From positions 806,001 to 870,000 of the forward strand of contig NC_007204.1 of the NCBI RefSeq assembly GCF_000012305.1: DNA of 64,000 bases, written 5' to 3'. The first letter of the stretch is position 1. Every line of letters begins with the position of its first letter. This document shows, in pieces, positions 9,568-18,420 of this stretch. The notes under the pieces were generated by a model. That model did no database searches, was not told the DNA's origin, and saw nothing but the letters and a program-made list of their open reading frames with translations. The translations under genes were made by a program, and so were the position numbers. This DNA is from Psychrobacter arcticus 273-4 (lineage in GTDB: Bacteria; Pseudomonadota; Gammaproteobacteria; Pseudomonadales; Moraxellaceae).

Positions 9568-10989
9568 ATGAGTATCAAGCCTGTGGTCGCCTTAATTGGT
9601 CGTCCAAACGTCGGTAAATCCACCTTATTCAATCAGTTCACTAAAAGTCGGCAGGCATTGGTTGCTGATTTGTCAGGATTGACTCGTGACCGTCAATACG
9701 GTGATGCAACCTACGAAGACAAAGCTTTTATTGTCGTTGATACCGGTGGTATTGGTGAAGCGGACGATGGCAGAGGCGATATTGATGATTACATGTCTGA
9801 GCAGTCGTATACTGCCATTCATGAAGCCGACATCATTGTGTTTGTGGTTGATGCGCGCGCAGGAATGATTGGTGCCGATGCTGAGATTGGTAAATTTCTA
9901 CATACCCTTGGCAAGCCTGTCTATGTGGTTGCCAATAAAGTCGATGGCGTGCATGATTCGGCGCCGGCTGAATTTTATGCATTAGGTCTAGGCGAACCAT
10001 ATCCAATGGCGGCCAGTCACGGTCGTGGTGTGGGCAACCTGCTCGAAGTATTGACCGCTGATATGCCTAATCAAGAAAATATCATAGAGCCAAGAGGCTT
10101 AAAGCTTGCTATTATCGGTCGTCCAAACGTTGGCAAATCAACTCTCGTTAACCGTTTATTGGGTGAAGACCGCGTTGTCGTTTTTGATATGCCTGGTACC
10201 ACTCGTGATAGTATTTATATCCCATATAAGCGTGATGGCAAAGATTACGTATTGATTGATACGGCTGGGGTACGTCGCCGTGGTAAAATCGATGAAAAGG
10301 TAGAGAAATTCTCAGTTATCAAAACTTTGCAAGCCATTGAAGATTCTAACGTGACTGTTATTGTTATTGATGCTCATGAAGGTATCGTCGATCAAGATTT
10401 GCATATGATTGGCTATGCATTGGACGCAGGTCGTGCTCTAGTGGTTGCGATTAATAAGTGGGATGGTCTGACTGCCGATCAAAAGAACTATATCAAGATT
10501 GAGATGGATCGCCGTTTTAACTTTATCCCTTATGTAAAAGTGCATCAAATCTCAGCACTACATGGTACGGGTGTGGGTAATTTATATCCGTCTATATTGC
10601 GCGCTTATCAATCGTCTATGTTTGAAGTGTCGACCAACCGTTTGACACAGATTTTGCAAGATGCTGTTACTGCTAATCCACCGCCAACGGTCGCTGGTCG
10701 CCGCATTAAGTTGCGTTACGCGCATATTGGTGGACACAATCCGCCCGTTATTGTGATTCATGGCAATCAGACTGGCTCGTTACCTAAGAGCTATCAGCGC
10801 TATCTTGAAAATCAATTCCGTCAGGTATTTAAGTTAGAAGGCACGCCACTAAACGTAGTCTTTAAACTGAATGAAAACCCGTATGCTAACAAAAGCGACA
10901 CACCAACCAAAGCGAAAACCCAACAGCTGCGTCAACGTGAACGTAATCGTGCGCAGAAATTTACGACAAAAGATAAGAAACCGCGTTAA
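9568..10989 (+). CDS. der: Ribosome-biogenesis GTPase Der (EngA)
   Basis: Der is an essential GTPase for maturation of the 50S subunit. It has the family's two GTPase domains in tandem: G1 motif GRPNVGKST at about residues 10-18 and again at about 188-196, with G3 DTGGIG and DTAGVR, and G4 NKVD and NKWD. The C-terminal KH-like domain follows (about 355-440), ending in a basic tail. The 473 residues are within the usual range. It ends the run begun by rlmN and is followed by a repeat copy and a bidirectional terminator. Confidence 0.97.
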   Translation: MSIKPVVALIGRPNVGKSTLFNQFTKSRQALVADLSGLTRDRQYGDATYEDKAFIVVDTGGIGEADDGRGDIDDYMSEQSYTAIHEADIIVFVVDARAGMIGADAEIGKFLHTLGKPVYVVANKVDGVHDSAPAEFYALGLGEPYPMAASHGRGVGNLLEVLTADMPNQENIIEPRGLKLAIIGRPNVGKSTLVNRLLGEDRVVVFDMPGTTRDSIYIPYKRDGKDYVLIDTAGVRRRGKIDEKVEKFSVIKTLQAIEDSNVTVIVIDAHEGIVDQDLHMIGYALDAGRALVVAINKWDGLTADQKNYIKIEMDRRFNFIPYVKVHQISALHGTGVGNLYPSILRAYQSSMFEVSTNRLTQILQDAVTANPPPTVAGRRIKLRYAHIGGHNPPVIVIHGNQTGSLPKSYQRYLENQFRQVFKLEGTPLNVVFKLNENPYANKSDTPTKAKTQQLRQRERNRAQKFTTKDKKPR

Positions 10990-11030
10990 TTTTATTAAAT
11001 TCTCACTGTTTTTACGCTTTTTAATTGATA

Positions 11031-11168
11031 TATAGTTGAAATACTTTAAAGTCGCTACCGTATTGCTGGTGTAAATTTTTTGCAGCCTCTGTCTGCGTAG
11101 GCACAGCAAGCAAGAAAAATTTGCACCAGTAGTACGTGTTGTATCGATATTACTTTTCACCGACTATA
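11031..11168. repeat. Palindromic TA-flanked repeat, subtype 1 (138 bp)
   Basis: Begins TATAGTTGAAATACTTTAAA and ends CACCGACTATA. Inner arms GCTGGTGTAAATTTTTT and GAAAAATTTGCACCAG pair around the core, which is read here on the complementary strand. It lies 41 bp after the der stop codon. Confidence 0.93.
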
Positions 11169-11204
11169 TAGAAAGTGACTGGACTATAAAAAGTGACTAG
11201 ACAT

Positions 11205-11237
11205 AAAAAAGACGCCTCCTATCGAGGCGTCTTTTTT
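11205..11237. terminator. Bidirectional rho-independent terminator
   Basis: A perfect 14-bp stem (AAAAAAGACGCCTC / GAGGCGTCTTTTTT) with a 5-base loop lies between the convergent genes der and dacC, with a T-run on either strand. Confidence 0.93.
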
Positions 11238-11286
11238 ATGTTGAACTTCATGATAAAAGCATTATTTTAAAAGGCCATTATTACGC

Positions 11287-12453
11287 TTAAAATAAGTTTT
11301 GTGCCCAGCGAGAAAAACGTTGCCAGATACGGCTCATAAAGCCTGATTGCTCAATATCGCTTGTCGCAATCACAGGCACAGAAGCAACTGCTTTACCATC
11401 GATAACAGCCATCATCTTACCGATTTCTTGACCTTTTTTGATAGGCGCTTCTAAGCTTTCAGGAATATCGATTACAGTAGAGATTTTATTCTTTTGAGTC
11501 TTAGTGGTTAGAATCTGCAAATTATCAGCAGTTACCACTTCTATCTCTTTTGCTTCACCAAACCAGACAGGAACTTTGCTGACAAATTGCCCAGCAGGTG
11601 CTTGAGTGACAGTGGTGAAGTGACCAAAACCCCAGTTTAGCAACTCACGCGACTGGTCAGCACGTGCTTGCTGACTTTCTGTACCCATAATGACAGAGAT
11701 TAGACGCATACCTTCACGGTTGCTTGAGGCTGCCAAGCAATAACCAGCCGCATCCGTATGTCCTGTTTTTAGACCATCAACAGTAGGGTCGGTGGCGAGT
11801 AGCGCATTACGGTTACCTTGAGTAATACCGTTATAGGTAAACTCTTTTTCTGAATAAATTCTGTAGTAGTCGCCGCTGTTTTTGATAATAGCGCGTGACA
11901 GCTTGGCCAAATCTAGAGCAGATGCTTGGTGACCTTCCTCAGGCATACCGGTAGAGTTAACGAAATGGGTATTCTTCATACCAATCTTTTGCGCTTGCTC
12001 ATTCATCAAGATAGCAAACGACGCTTCGCTACCAGCGATATGCTCAGCCATCGCTTTTGAGGCATCATTACCTGATTGGATAATAATACCGCGTAGCATA
12101 TCGATGACACTTGCGCTTTTATTCACTGGTACATACATGCACGACTGGCTATTACTGCCGCGGCACCAAGCATTTGGACTCATTAATACCTGATCGGTTT
12201 CTTTGAGATCGCCTGATGCTAAGCGCTGCTCAATGATATAACTGGTCATCATTTTGGTCAAAGACGCTGGCGGCAAGGCTTGATTGGCATTTTTCTGTGC
12301 CAAAATTTCACCCGTGTTATAGTCCATTAATACATACGCAGTATTTGCCATCTCAGGCTGCTGTATGGCTGCACTTGCCATCACTGCACTCATAGAAATA
12401 CTGACACCCACTACCAGCTGCACCAGCTGTTTTTTCACACGCTTTACTGTCAT
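11287..12453 (-). CDS. dacC: D-alanyl-D-alanine carboxypeptidase, PBP5/6 type
   Basis: A low-molecular-weight penicillin-binding protein that trims the terminal D-Ala from peptidoglycan pentapeptides. Catalytic motifs are SLTK (Ser64, Lys67), SGN and KTG (in KTGHTDAAG). A signal peptide covers about residues 1-29 (cleavage after ASA), followed by the serine transpeptidase domain and the C-terminal PBP5-type beta domain. The last residues (SGFMSRIWQRFSRWAQNLF) form the amphipathic helix that anchors this family to the outer face of the inner membrane. At 388 residues it is of normal length. It could equally be named dacA. Confidence 0.93.
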   Translation of the reverse strand: MTVKRVKKQLVQLVVGVSISMSAVMASAAIQQPEMANTAYVLMDYNTGEILAQKNANQALPPASLTKMMTSYIIEQRLASGDLKETDQVLMSPNAWCRGSNSQSCMYVPVNKSASVIDMLRGIIIQSGNDASKAMAEHIAGSEASFAILMNEQAQKIGMKNTHFVNSTGMPEEGHQASALDLAKLSRAIIKNSGDYYRIYSEKEFTYNGITQGNRNALLATDPTVDGLKTGHTDAAGYCLAASSNREGMRLISVIMGTESQQARADQSRELLNWGFGHFTTVTQAPAGQFVSKVPVWFGEAKEIEVVTADNLQILTTKTQKNKISTVIDIPESLEAPIKKGQEIGKMMAVIDGKAVASVPVIATSDIEQSGFMSRIWQRFSRWAQNLF

Positions 12454-12949
12454 AGATTGTTACACCGCATCATAAAACCAAATGTATCTGCCGCTTATCC
12501 CCAATACCACACCTTTACACAATCGTTGGCAGACTGTGTTAAATCTCAGGTTAAACCATGGATTTTTTGAGAGCAGAGGAGACTAAAGCAACGGACATAA
12601 AATTAACGTCTTATCTTAGCAAAATGCCGCCCGATGGGGAAACGATAAATACAATAAAATAAGACGTTATTAAAAATAGAGTGAGTAATTTTATAAAATT
12701 CACTCATAAAAAAGCTTGCTGCTATCCTTGTTAAATAATAGGGATAGCAGCAAGCTTTTTGTAGCGAGTCATCTAAATAAATAAGCGCTTAAAACTGCCT
12801 TACATAATACTTATTTAACCGCTTTATGTGGATGTTAAAGAGATAAGCCAGTAGATTATTGTCGTTAATTATAGTGGTCTTTATCTATTTAACCTCTTAA
12901 CATGGGTCAAAAAAGTATGTCTATAAAACAGCGTATCAATAAAGGGCTA
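12454..12949. other. Intergenic region upstream of the carboxypeptidase gene
   Basis: No gene seen. It must hold the dacC promoter (minus strand) and the 3' end of the small exported protein gene. It contains the long hairpin described separately, preceded by a second dyad, GAGTAATTTTATAAAATTCACTC, around 12684-12706. Confidence 0.5.
12708..12760. terminator. Long hairpin, probable bidirectional terminator
   Basis: Arms of 19 bp (AAAAAGCTTGCTGCTATCC and its perfect complement) surround a loop of about 14 bases, with A/T runs at both ends. It lies 190 bp from the nearest stop codon, so it may be a stray palindromic repeat rather than the end of a transcript. Confidence 0.6.
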
Positions 12950-13387
12950 CTATTGATATTCAGCATTCGCTAAATCTTCACACAATGCTTTGTTGTCCTG
13001 CTTAGAAAAGCCCATCGTCCAGCTGCGAATACCTTGCAAAATTTGACGGTAATCTTGCTGAGTAGACAAGTATTGGATAGCTGCTTTTGGGTCTTCTAAT
13101 GACGGCATCAACTCATGAAGCTGCACGTTATAAGATTTATAAAAACGCTGCTTTTGCTTGCCATTTAGCATTGGCGGGCATATCTCTGACAGCACTTGCA
13201 TGACCGCAATTTCATGTTTTGTGATATTGATACCGGACAAATCTAAAGGTATGGCTGTCGCAGAATTGGGTGCAGCGTTTGTTGCTTGAGACAGCATCGC
13301 AATAGACGTTATCGATGCTGCCAGCCCGACTTTTGAGGCACTCTTTGCCATCACAGAAGCCATAGATAATATCGATTGATTTTTCAT
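12950..13387 (-). CDS. Small exported protein of unknown function
   Basis: The 145 residues begin with a signal peptide (SKVGLAASITSIAMLSQATNAA, cleavage near residue 39). The mature part of about 105 residues is mostly helical in appearance, with two cysteines (EICPPM and ALCEDL) that could form a periplasmic disulfide, and a QKQRFYKSYNVQLHELMPSL segment. I do not recognise a characterised family; it resembles short exported proteins annotated only in Moraxellaceae. It stands alone, with a long gap on both sides, and no partner is suggested by its neighbours. A ribosome site is plausible upstream of the ATG at 13387. Confidence 0.7.
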   Translation of the reverse strand: MKNQSILSMASVMAKSASKVGLAASITSIAMLSQATNAAPNSATAIPLDLSGINITKHEIAVMQVLSEICPPMLNGKQKQRFYKSYNVQLHELMPSLEDPKAAIQYLSTQQDYRQILQGIRSWTMGFSKQDNKALCEDLANAEYQ

Positions 13388-13821
13388 TCAGTATCACACT
13401 CGCTTATCTTTATTTAATAGTGCTATGTTAATGGGTAAAAAAACAAATGTCACATAATATATTGATTTATGTGTAGAGATATTGTGAGCCAAATAGGGTC
13501 TTCAGCAACATATCCGTATTATAAACCGGTAAGTTACCTCAATATAAAAGTATAAGCTGCAAATGTTGTGGGTTGTAGCCTACTGTAACTTCAGCGCAGG
13601 TTTTTGAGGCTGAAAATAGGGGTCTTGCTATGGATAAATCATTTAAAAAACTAGGGTATTATGCACATGACCTATAAAGAGCGGGTTCGTGTCTATCTAC
13701 GATTAGGGTATAATCGCCCGAAATAATCACAGCTACACCGTATTTAAGTAAATATAATCAGTCAGTATTAACAACCAATACCGCTTTGATTGCAATGCCT
13801 TAAGTATCACCATGCTGTTAT
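13388..13821. other. Intergenic region upstream of the surE remnant
   Basis: No complete gene is seen. A TATAAT at about 13709-13714 (AGGGTATAATCG) could belong to the promoter that once served surE-nlpD. No N-terminal surE coding sequence was recognised. Confidence 0.4.
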
Positions 13822-13957
13822 TAGTCGGTGAAAAGTAATATCGATACAACACGTATTGCTGGTGCAAATTTTTCTTGCTTGCTGTGCCTACGCAGACAGA
13901 GGCTGCAAAAAATTTACACCAGCAATACTGTAGCGACTTTAAAGTATTTCAACTATA
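13822..13957. repeat. Palindromic TA-flanked repeat, subtype 1 (136 bp), abutting the surE remnant
   Basis: Begins TAGTCGGTGAAAAG and ends TTTCAACTATA, the reverse orientation of the copy at 11031. The right end is followed by TA, but the left end is preceded by AT, so the duplicated TA expected on both sides is missing on the left. This fits a deletion or rearrangement that removed surE sequence on that side. Confidence 0.93.
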
Positions 13958-14171
13958 TACGCATCAGTTGCCGTCTGGTTTTATCGCTGTTAATGGTACG
14001 CCGGCTGACGGTATTTATTTGGCGTTAAATGAACTGTATCCTGAGACAGATTTTGACTGTGTGATTACAGGTATTAATTCGGGGTTATTAACAGATATGC
14101 CCATATTGGATATTTGCAAAAATTTGCCCTATCACGTATTAAACGTTAATATTCCTGATGTCGGTATCTGA
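13958..14171 (+). pseudogene. surE: surE remnant (5'-nucleotidase SurE), truncated and internally deleted
   Basis: The frame reads HQLPSGFIAVNGTPADGIYL then CVITGINSG, matching the mid-part of SurE (E. coli has MGTPTDCVYL and VVSGINAG). It then jumps to LPYHVLNVNIPDV, matching SurE about 65-70 residues further on (RILNINVPDL), and stops soon after. The N-terminal third with the metal-binding NDDG motif is missing and is replaced by the repeat at 13822. SurE is a stationary-phase nucleotidase; in gammaproteobacteria surE commonly precedes nlpD, and nlpD is indeed the next gene, so this is a decayed resident gene. It cannot encode an active enzyme. Confidence 0.85.
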
Positions 14172-14255
14172 GACATTAAACGGTATAACAGTTAGCAAAA
14201 TGCTTGTGAGTCACACAAGGGGTTTGTACGTAACATAAAGAATAGGAAATCTTGT

Positions 14256-15074
14256 ATGAAGAAGCTTATGGCTGGATCGCGATTTATCACAGTGGCATTG
14301 ATGGGCACGATGGCTGCTGCCACAGTAACGATGGTAGGCTGTGCCACCAAGCCTACTTATCAATCAACCAACCAAGCGGCACCTAAGATTATTACCAATA
14401 ATCAAGGGGTTCCCAATTATCATCGTGTGCAGCGCGGCGATACGGTCAGTCAAGTGGCGGCGCGCTATCGTCTCAACTATCGTCAAATTGGCGCACTGAA
14501 TGGTTTAGACAGTAAATATACTATTTATAGTGGCCAGTGGCTCAAACTGTGGCAAGGTGAGTCAGTACCCGCGACCAATAACAATCACTATAATGCCTCG
14601 AACAATACCGCTGCGCCTGTACAACCAACCTATACGCATACGCCGCCAGTGACAAGCACCCCTAACTATTCACAAACCCCCGTCTATGAAGTAACGGCAA
14701 ATGCTACTTCAGGTTATGAATATCCTACTCGCAATCAAGTGACACGTAATTTTGACGCCGCATCTGGAACGATGGGCATGTGGTTTGCAGGTAACGCTGG
14801 CGATCCGGTGCAGGCGAGCCAATCAGGTACGGTTCTTTATTCGGGTAACGGTCTGCCAGAGTATGGCAACTTGATTATGATTCGTCATAGCGACAACTAC
14901 ATCACTGCCTATGCGCATAACAGCCAGTTGTTGGTTAAAGAAGGTGATAGTGTCCAACGCGGTCAACGTATCGCAAACATGGGTAATAGTGGTCAGACCA
15001 ACCAAGTGGGTTTGGAGTTCCAAGTGCGCTTAAATGGCAATCCTATCGATCCACGGGCAGTACTAGGGCGTTAA
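14256..15074 (+). CDS. nlpD: LysM and M23-domain lipoprotein, NlpD-like amidase activator
   Basis: A lipoprotein signal peptide ends in the lipobox TMVG-C. A LysM peptidoglycan-binding domain follows (about 50-95, YHRVQRGDTVSQVAARYRL), then a Gln/Thr/Pro/Asn-rich linker and a C-terminal LytM/M23 domain (about 160-272). In NlpD this last domain is inactive and instead activates the septal amidase AmiC. Here the usual zinc-binding histidine before the FxxR strand is absent (QVGLEFQVRLNG), in keeping with a non-catalytic NlpD role. The neighbouring surE remnant supports the name. At 272 residues it is shorter than E. coli NlpD (379), through the linker. Confidence 0.87.
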   Translation: MKKLMAGSRFITVALMGTMAAATVTMVGCATKPTYQSTNQAAPKIITNNQGVPNYHRVQRGDTVSQVAARYRLNYRQIGALNGLDSKYTIYSGQWLKLWQGESVPATNNNHYNASNNTAAPVQPTYTHTPPVTSTPNYSQTPVYEVTANATSGYEYPTRNQVTRNFDAASGTMGMWFAGNAGDPVQASQSGTVLYSGNGLPEYGNLIMIRHSDNYITAYAHNSQLLVKEGDSVQRGQRIANMGNSGQTNQVGLEFQVRLNGNPIDPRAVLGR

Positions 15075-15151
15075 ATTTCTTATTGCTTGGCTATTAAATT
15101 GAATTATCAAAGCCACATTGCCACTTTACTTACGGATACTTGAGACTTTTT

Positions 15152-16456
15152 ATGCGATTAAATAAACACTACCTTGTCTTTTTCCCCGCTCTAGTCATGG
15201 TTGGCTGTACCAGTCAGCAGGCGATGCAGCAACCTAATAAGCCGGTTCGTCAAGGTAATGTGCAAATTGCCCAGACCCAAACCATTCAAGTGAAGCCGAC
15301 CCCAGCACCGGTTATTAAACCGACGCCAGTTGCCAAGCCAAGCTACAATAGTTTTTCTGATTGGAAGTCTGATTTTTCTATGCGCGCGATTTCATCAGGT
15401 CATGATGCTGCTACGGTTCATCGTCTGCTCGATTCTGCTTATTTAAATCAGCAAGTCATATCACTTGACTCAGGTCAGCCAGAGTTTTCAAAAATGCCAT
15501 GGGAGTATGTTGATTCTGCGGTATCAGATGGTCGTGTCAGTACTGGTAAGCGTAAGTTTGCCGAGCAACGCACGTATCTATCCCAGTTGCAGTCGCAGTA
15601 TGGGGTTAATGCAGAGGTAGTCGCTGCGATTTGGGGAATGGAGTCCTCATATGGTGTGGTGACTGGCAATAGCAATATTCCAAGCGCGCTTGCCAGCCTT
15701 GCTTATGATGGTCGCCGTCAAGAATTTGCTGAAACTCAATTATTATCATTAGCGACACTATTACAGCGTGGGGATGTCTCTTGGTCACAGCTAGAGGGCT
15801 CTTGGGCGGGCGGTATGGGGCATACTCAATTCATCCCTGATACTTGGCTTAAGAATGGGGTCGACGGTGATGGTAATGGCCATCGTAATCCATGGTCAAC
15901 CGGCGATGCCTTGGCATCTACTGCCAACTATCTGAGCAATTCAGGTTGGGTACGTGGTTTGGAACCTTTTTATGAAGCGACTATTCCGTCATCATTTGAT
16001 TACTCACTGGTTGGCACTAAGCAGCCTGCTTCTAGATGGGCGGCAATGGGCGTTGATACCATAGCCGATGTGTACTTAGATGCCAATACCGAGATGGAGC
16101 TGTGGTTGCCGGCTGGTAAAGATGGTCCTGTGCTTCTATTGAGTCCAAACTTTGATGTCATCAAGGTCTATAATAATTCATCAAGCTATGCGCTTGGTGT
16201 CAGCTTATTGGGTAAAGCGCTTGTTGGACAAGATGGGTTGCAAAAGTCATGGCCACGCTATGAGCGTCCTTTATCGACGTCTCAAGTACGCAATTTACAG
16301 CAGCGTTTGACCAGTTCAGGCTATGATACAAAAGGTGCTGATGGCATTGTTGGTACCAATACTCGTAAGGCGTTCCAGCGCTGGCAAGCAGACAATGGTC
16401 AGACCCCAGATGGTTTTATTACTCAAGGTAGTGGGTCTTCATTGGCGGGATGGTGA
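15152..16456 (+). CDS. Lytic murein transglycosylase, MltB family, with peptidoglycan-binding domain
   Basis: A lipoprotein signal peptide ends VMVG-C, followed by a Thr/Pro/Lys-rich linker and the SLT_2 transglycosylase domain (about 70-350) with the catalytic glutamate in IWGMESSYG and the substrate motif GSWAGGMGHTQFIPDTW. A C-terminal PG_binding_1 domain (about 370-430) carries LQQRLTSSGYDTKGADGIVG. The enzyme cleaves the MurNAc-GlcNAc bond to 1,6-anhydromuropeptides in the periplasm. The ATG at 15152, after TTGAGA, is preferred to an in-frame TTG at 15140. It follows nlpD by about 80 bp in the same direction, so wall remodelling genes are grouped. It is closer to the MltB family with C-terminal PGB than to short MltB. 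Confidence 0.9.
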   Translation: MRLNKHYLVFFPALVMVGCTSQQAMQQPNKPVRQGNVQIAQTQTIQVKPTPAPVIKPTPVAKPSYNSFSDWKSDFSMRAISSGHDAATVHRLLDSAYLNQQVISLDSGQPEFSKMPWEYVDSAVSDGRVSTGKRKFAEQRTYLSQLQSQYGVNAEVVAAIWGMESSYGVVTGNSNIPSALASLAYDGRRQEFAETQLLSLATLLQRGDVSWSQLEGSWAGGMGHTQFIPDTWLKNGVDGDGNGHRNPWSTGDALASTANYLSNSGWVRGLEPFYEATIPSSFDYSLVGTKQPASRWAAMGVDTIADVYLDANTEMELWLPAGKDGPVLLLSPNFDVIKVYNNSSSYALGVSLLGKALVGQDGLQKSWPRYERPLSTSQVRNLQQRLTSSGYDTKGADGIVGTNTRKAFQRWQADNGQTPDGFITQGSGSSLAGW

Positions 16457-16546
16457 GATAGAGTGAAGTCGCTATTTTTGGACAATCATTATTTTCAAAG
16501 GTTGTTTAAACATAACAATATTAAGAAATAACAATGTTAAGAAATA

Positions 16547-16574
16547 AAAAACTCCGTTTTATAACGGAGTTTTT
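16547..16574. terminator. Bidirectional rho-independent terminator
   Basis: Arms AAAAACTCCGTT and AACGGAGTTTTT with a TTAT loop, between the convergent transglycosylase gene and lpxH. Confidence 0.92.
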
Positions 16575-16616
16575 CATTATATGAGAATGACAGCAGCAGT
16601 TTAGATGTTTAGGTAT

Positions 16617-17477
16617 TTAAATAGTGATATTAAATTCAAACAACCCGAATTCTGCACCATTATTATTGGGTTTTTTATCTTTATTTAAACAGTCATCAGC
16701 TGTCACCGCCCCAATCACTGCACTGACTTTTGGCTGGCGTGTGCCGCTATCTAACAGTCGCCAGTCACCAAGGACGTAGCGTATTTTATCATTGCTGGTC
16801 GGATGAATATCTGGACGATGAGTATGTCCGTGTACTAAAGCATCACTAGCTGTTATTGCTTGTATCACCGCATTTTCATTGACATCCATGATGTAAGCGG
16901 CTTTATTGGCATTATTCTGCTGGCTTTTCTGACGCATGTTATCGGCAATCGCCAAGCGTTTTTCTAGCGATTTACTAAGCAGATACCACTGCGTCAGACG
17001 ATTGCGCATCACTTTACGAAAAAACTGATATTTCTTATCATCAATGCATAAGGCGTCGCCGTGTTCTAAGCGGTAGTTTTTCTGTCCGACGGTTAAGGTA
17101 TATGGCTCATAAATAAGCTCACCACCGAATAAATTACAAAATGGCTGACCTAACAAAAAATCACGGTTGCCATGCATGACCAAAATCTCGCAGCCAGCTA
17201 CGCGCAGTTTTTTTAACTTAACGCTAAGAGGGGTCAACCAATGAGTTTGACGTTCGTCTTTTGATAGTGATAAATAAGCATCATCGCCAATCCATACCTC
17301 AAACCAATCGCCCAAAATGAACAAGCGTTTAAGCTGTGGCAAGGCTAAGCAATCATCAAGCAGCGCCAAAAAAGCCTGCACTAAGGCAGGCTCTTCAGGC
17401 GATAAATGCAAATCGCTAATCAATACTTGCTGCACCTCATGAGGGTGGGTGGTCATTAGGTGATTAAAACTTTGCAT
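16617..17477 (-). CDS. lpxH: UDP-2,3-diacylglucosamine diphosphatase
   Basis: LpxH hydrolyses UDP-2,3-diacylglucosamine to lipid X in lipid A synthesis, at the inner membrane. The metallophosphoesterase motifs are all visible: ISDLHL, GDWFEVWIGDD, HGNRDFLLG and HGHTHRP. The 286 residues exceed the usual 240 by a short N-terminal part and a C-terminal tail (after about 245, ending EFGLFEFNITI). An ATG at residue 8 is an alternative start. It is downstream of ppiB on the minus strand, with 69 bp between, the pair probably being one transcript as in many gammaproteobacteria. Confidence 0.93.
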   Translation of the reverse strand: MQSFNHLMTTHPHEVQQVLISDLHLSPEEPALVQAFLALLDDCLALPQLKRLFILGDWFEVWIGDDAYLSLSKDERQTHWLTPLSVKLKKLRVAGCEILVMHGNRDFLLGQPFCNLFGGELIYEPYTLTVGQKNYRLEHGDALCIDDKKYQFFRKVMRNRLTQWYLLSKSLEKRLAIADNMRQKSQQNNANKAAYIMDVNENAVIQAITASDALVHGHTHRPDIHPTSNDKIRYVLGDWRLLDSGTRQPKVSAVIGAVTADDCLNKDKKPNNNGAEFGLFEFNITI

Positions 17478-17546
17478 TTATCCTTATCCTCATAATTTTA
17501 AACAGTAACGACTCATCACTACTGAGTAATAACTAATGAAGAATGA

Positions 17547-18062
17547 TTACTGAGTGATGATGGTTGCTGAGTTGATAACCACTGGCTCTTTTGGCACGTC
17601 AGCATGCATGCCGAAACGACCGGTTGGTACGCCGCGCATTTTTTCGATCACGTCCATACCGCTTGTTACTTTACCAAATACGGTATAACCCCAACCTTGC
17701 ATGTTTTTGCCAGAATGGTTTAAGAAATCGTTGTCTTTTACGTTAACGAAAAACTGGCTAGTCGCTGAATGTGGATCTTGCGTACGTGCCATAGCAATCG
17801 TACCAGCGTTGTTTTTTAGACCATTGTCTGCTTCATTTTCTACTGGCTTGTTGGTGGCTTTTTCATTCATATCAGCGTCCATGCCGCCGCCTTGAATCAT
17901 AAAACCATCAATAATGCGATGGAAAATCGTGCCATCATAATGACCAGATTTTACATAGTTTAAAAAATTTTCTACTGTTTTTGGTGCTTTTTCTTCGTTG
18001 AGTTCGATAACGATCGCACCCATACTGGTGTCAAGTTCTACTACTGGTGGCATGTCTACCAT
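17547..18062 (-). CDS. ppiB: Peptidyl-prolyl cis-trans isomerase, cyclophilin type
   Basis: A cytoplasmic cyclophilin of 171 residues with no signal peptide. The active-site segment [13 protein letters not shown], the [18 protein letters not shown] block and the DFLNH motif are typical of PpiB. It speeds proline isomerisation during folding. AGAGGAAT, 7 bases before the ATG at 18062, supports that start rather than the ATG three codons later. It lies upstream of lpxH in the same orientation. Confidence 0.95.
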   Translation of the reverse strand: MVDMPPVVELDTSMGAIVIELNEEKAPKTVENFLNYVKSGHYDGTIFHRIIDGFMIQGGGMDADMNEKATNKPVENEADNGLKNNAGTIAMARTQDPHSATSQFFVNVKDNDFLNHSGKNMQGWGYTVFGKVTSGMDVIEKMRGVPTGRFGMHADVPKEPVVINSATIITQ

Positions 18063-18420
18063 GTGATATTCCTCTTTGATTGCAGCGTATTAAATGACGC
18101 TGTCGTGAGTGGTGGTTAAAAAGTTATGGCTAGTCTAACGGCTTTTTTATCCCGTGTCATGTATCAGGCTGTTAATGCGTTTGTAAAAGCTGATAGAATA
18201 AGGCAACTTTACCGATTTTTAATCCTATTTATTAAACGCGCTTAAGCGCTTAATGTGATAACCCACTGTTTTTATGGCTGAGATTCTCATTAGCCGAATT
18301 TATTTTTCTGACTGATTCTTATTTTAACAAATCGTTTTATTTTACTAAATATTTTGAATTTTCCATGAGGCGTGATGGCACGTCGCATGAATTGACCATT
18401 TGCGTTAGGAGCAATGCCCA
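18063..18420. other. Divergent ppiB-glnS intergenic region
   Basis: 358 bp between divergent genes that must hold both promoters. I see no gene, repeat or strong hairpin. The stretch directly before glnS ends TTAGGAGCAATGCCC, a good ribosome site. Confidence 0.5.
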
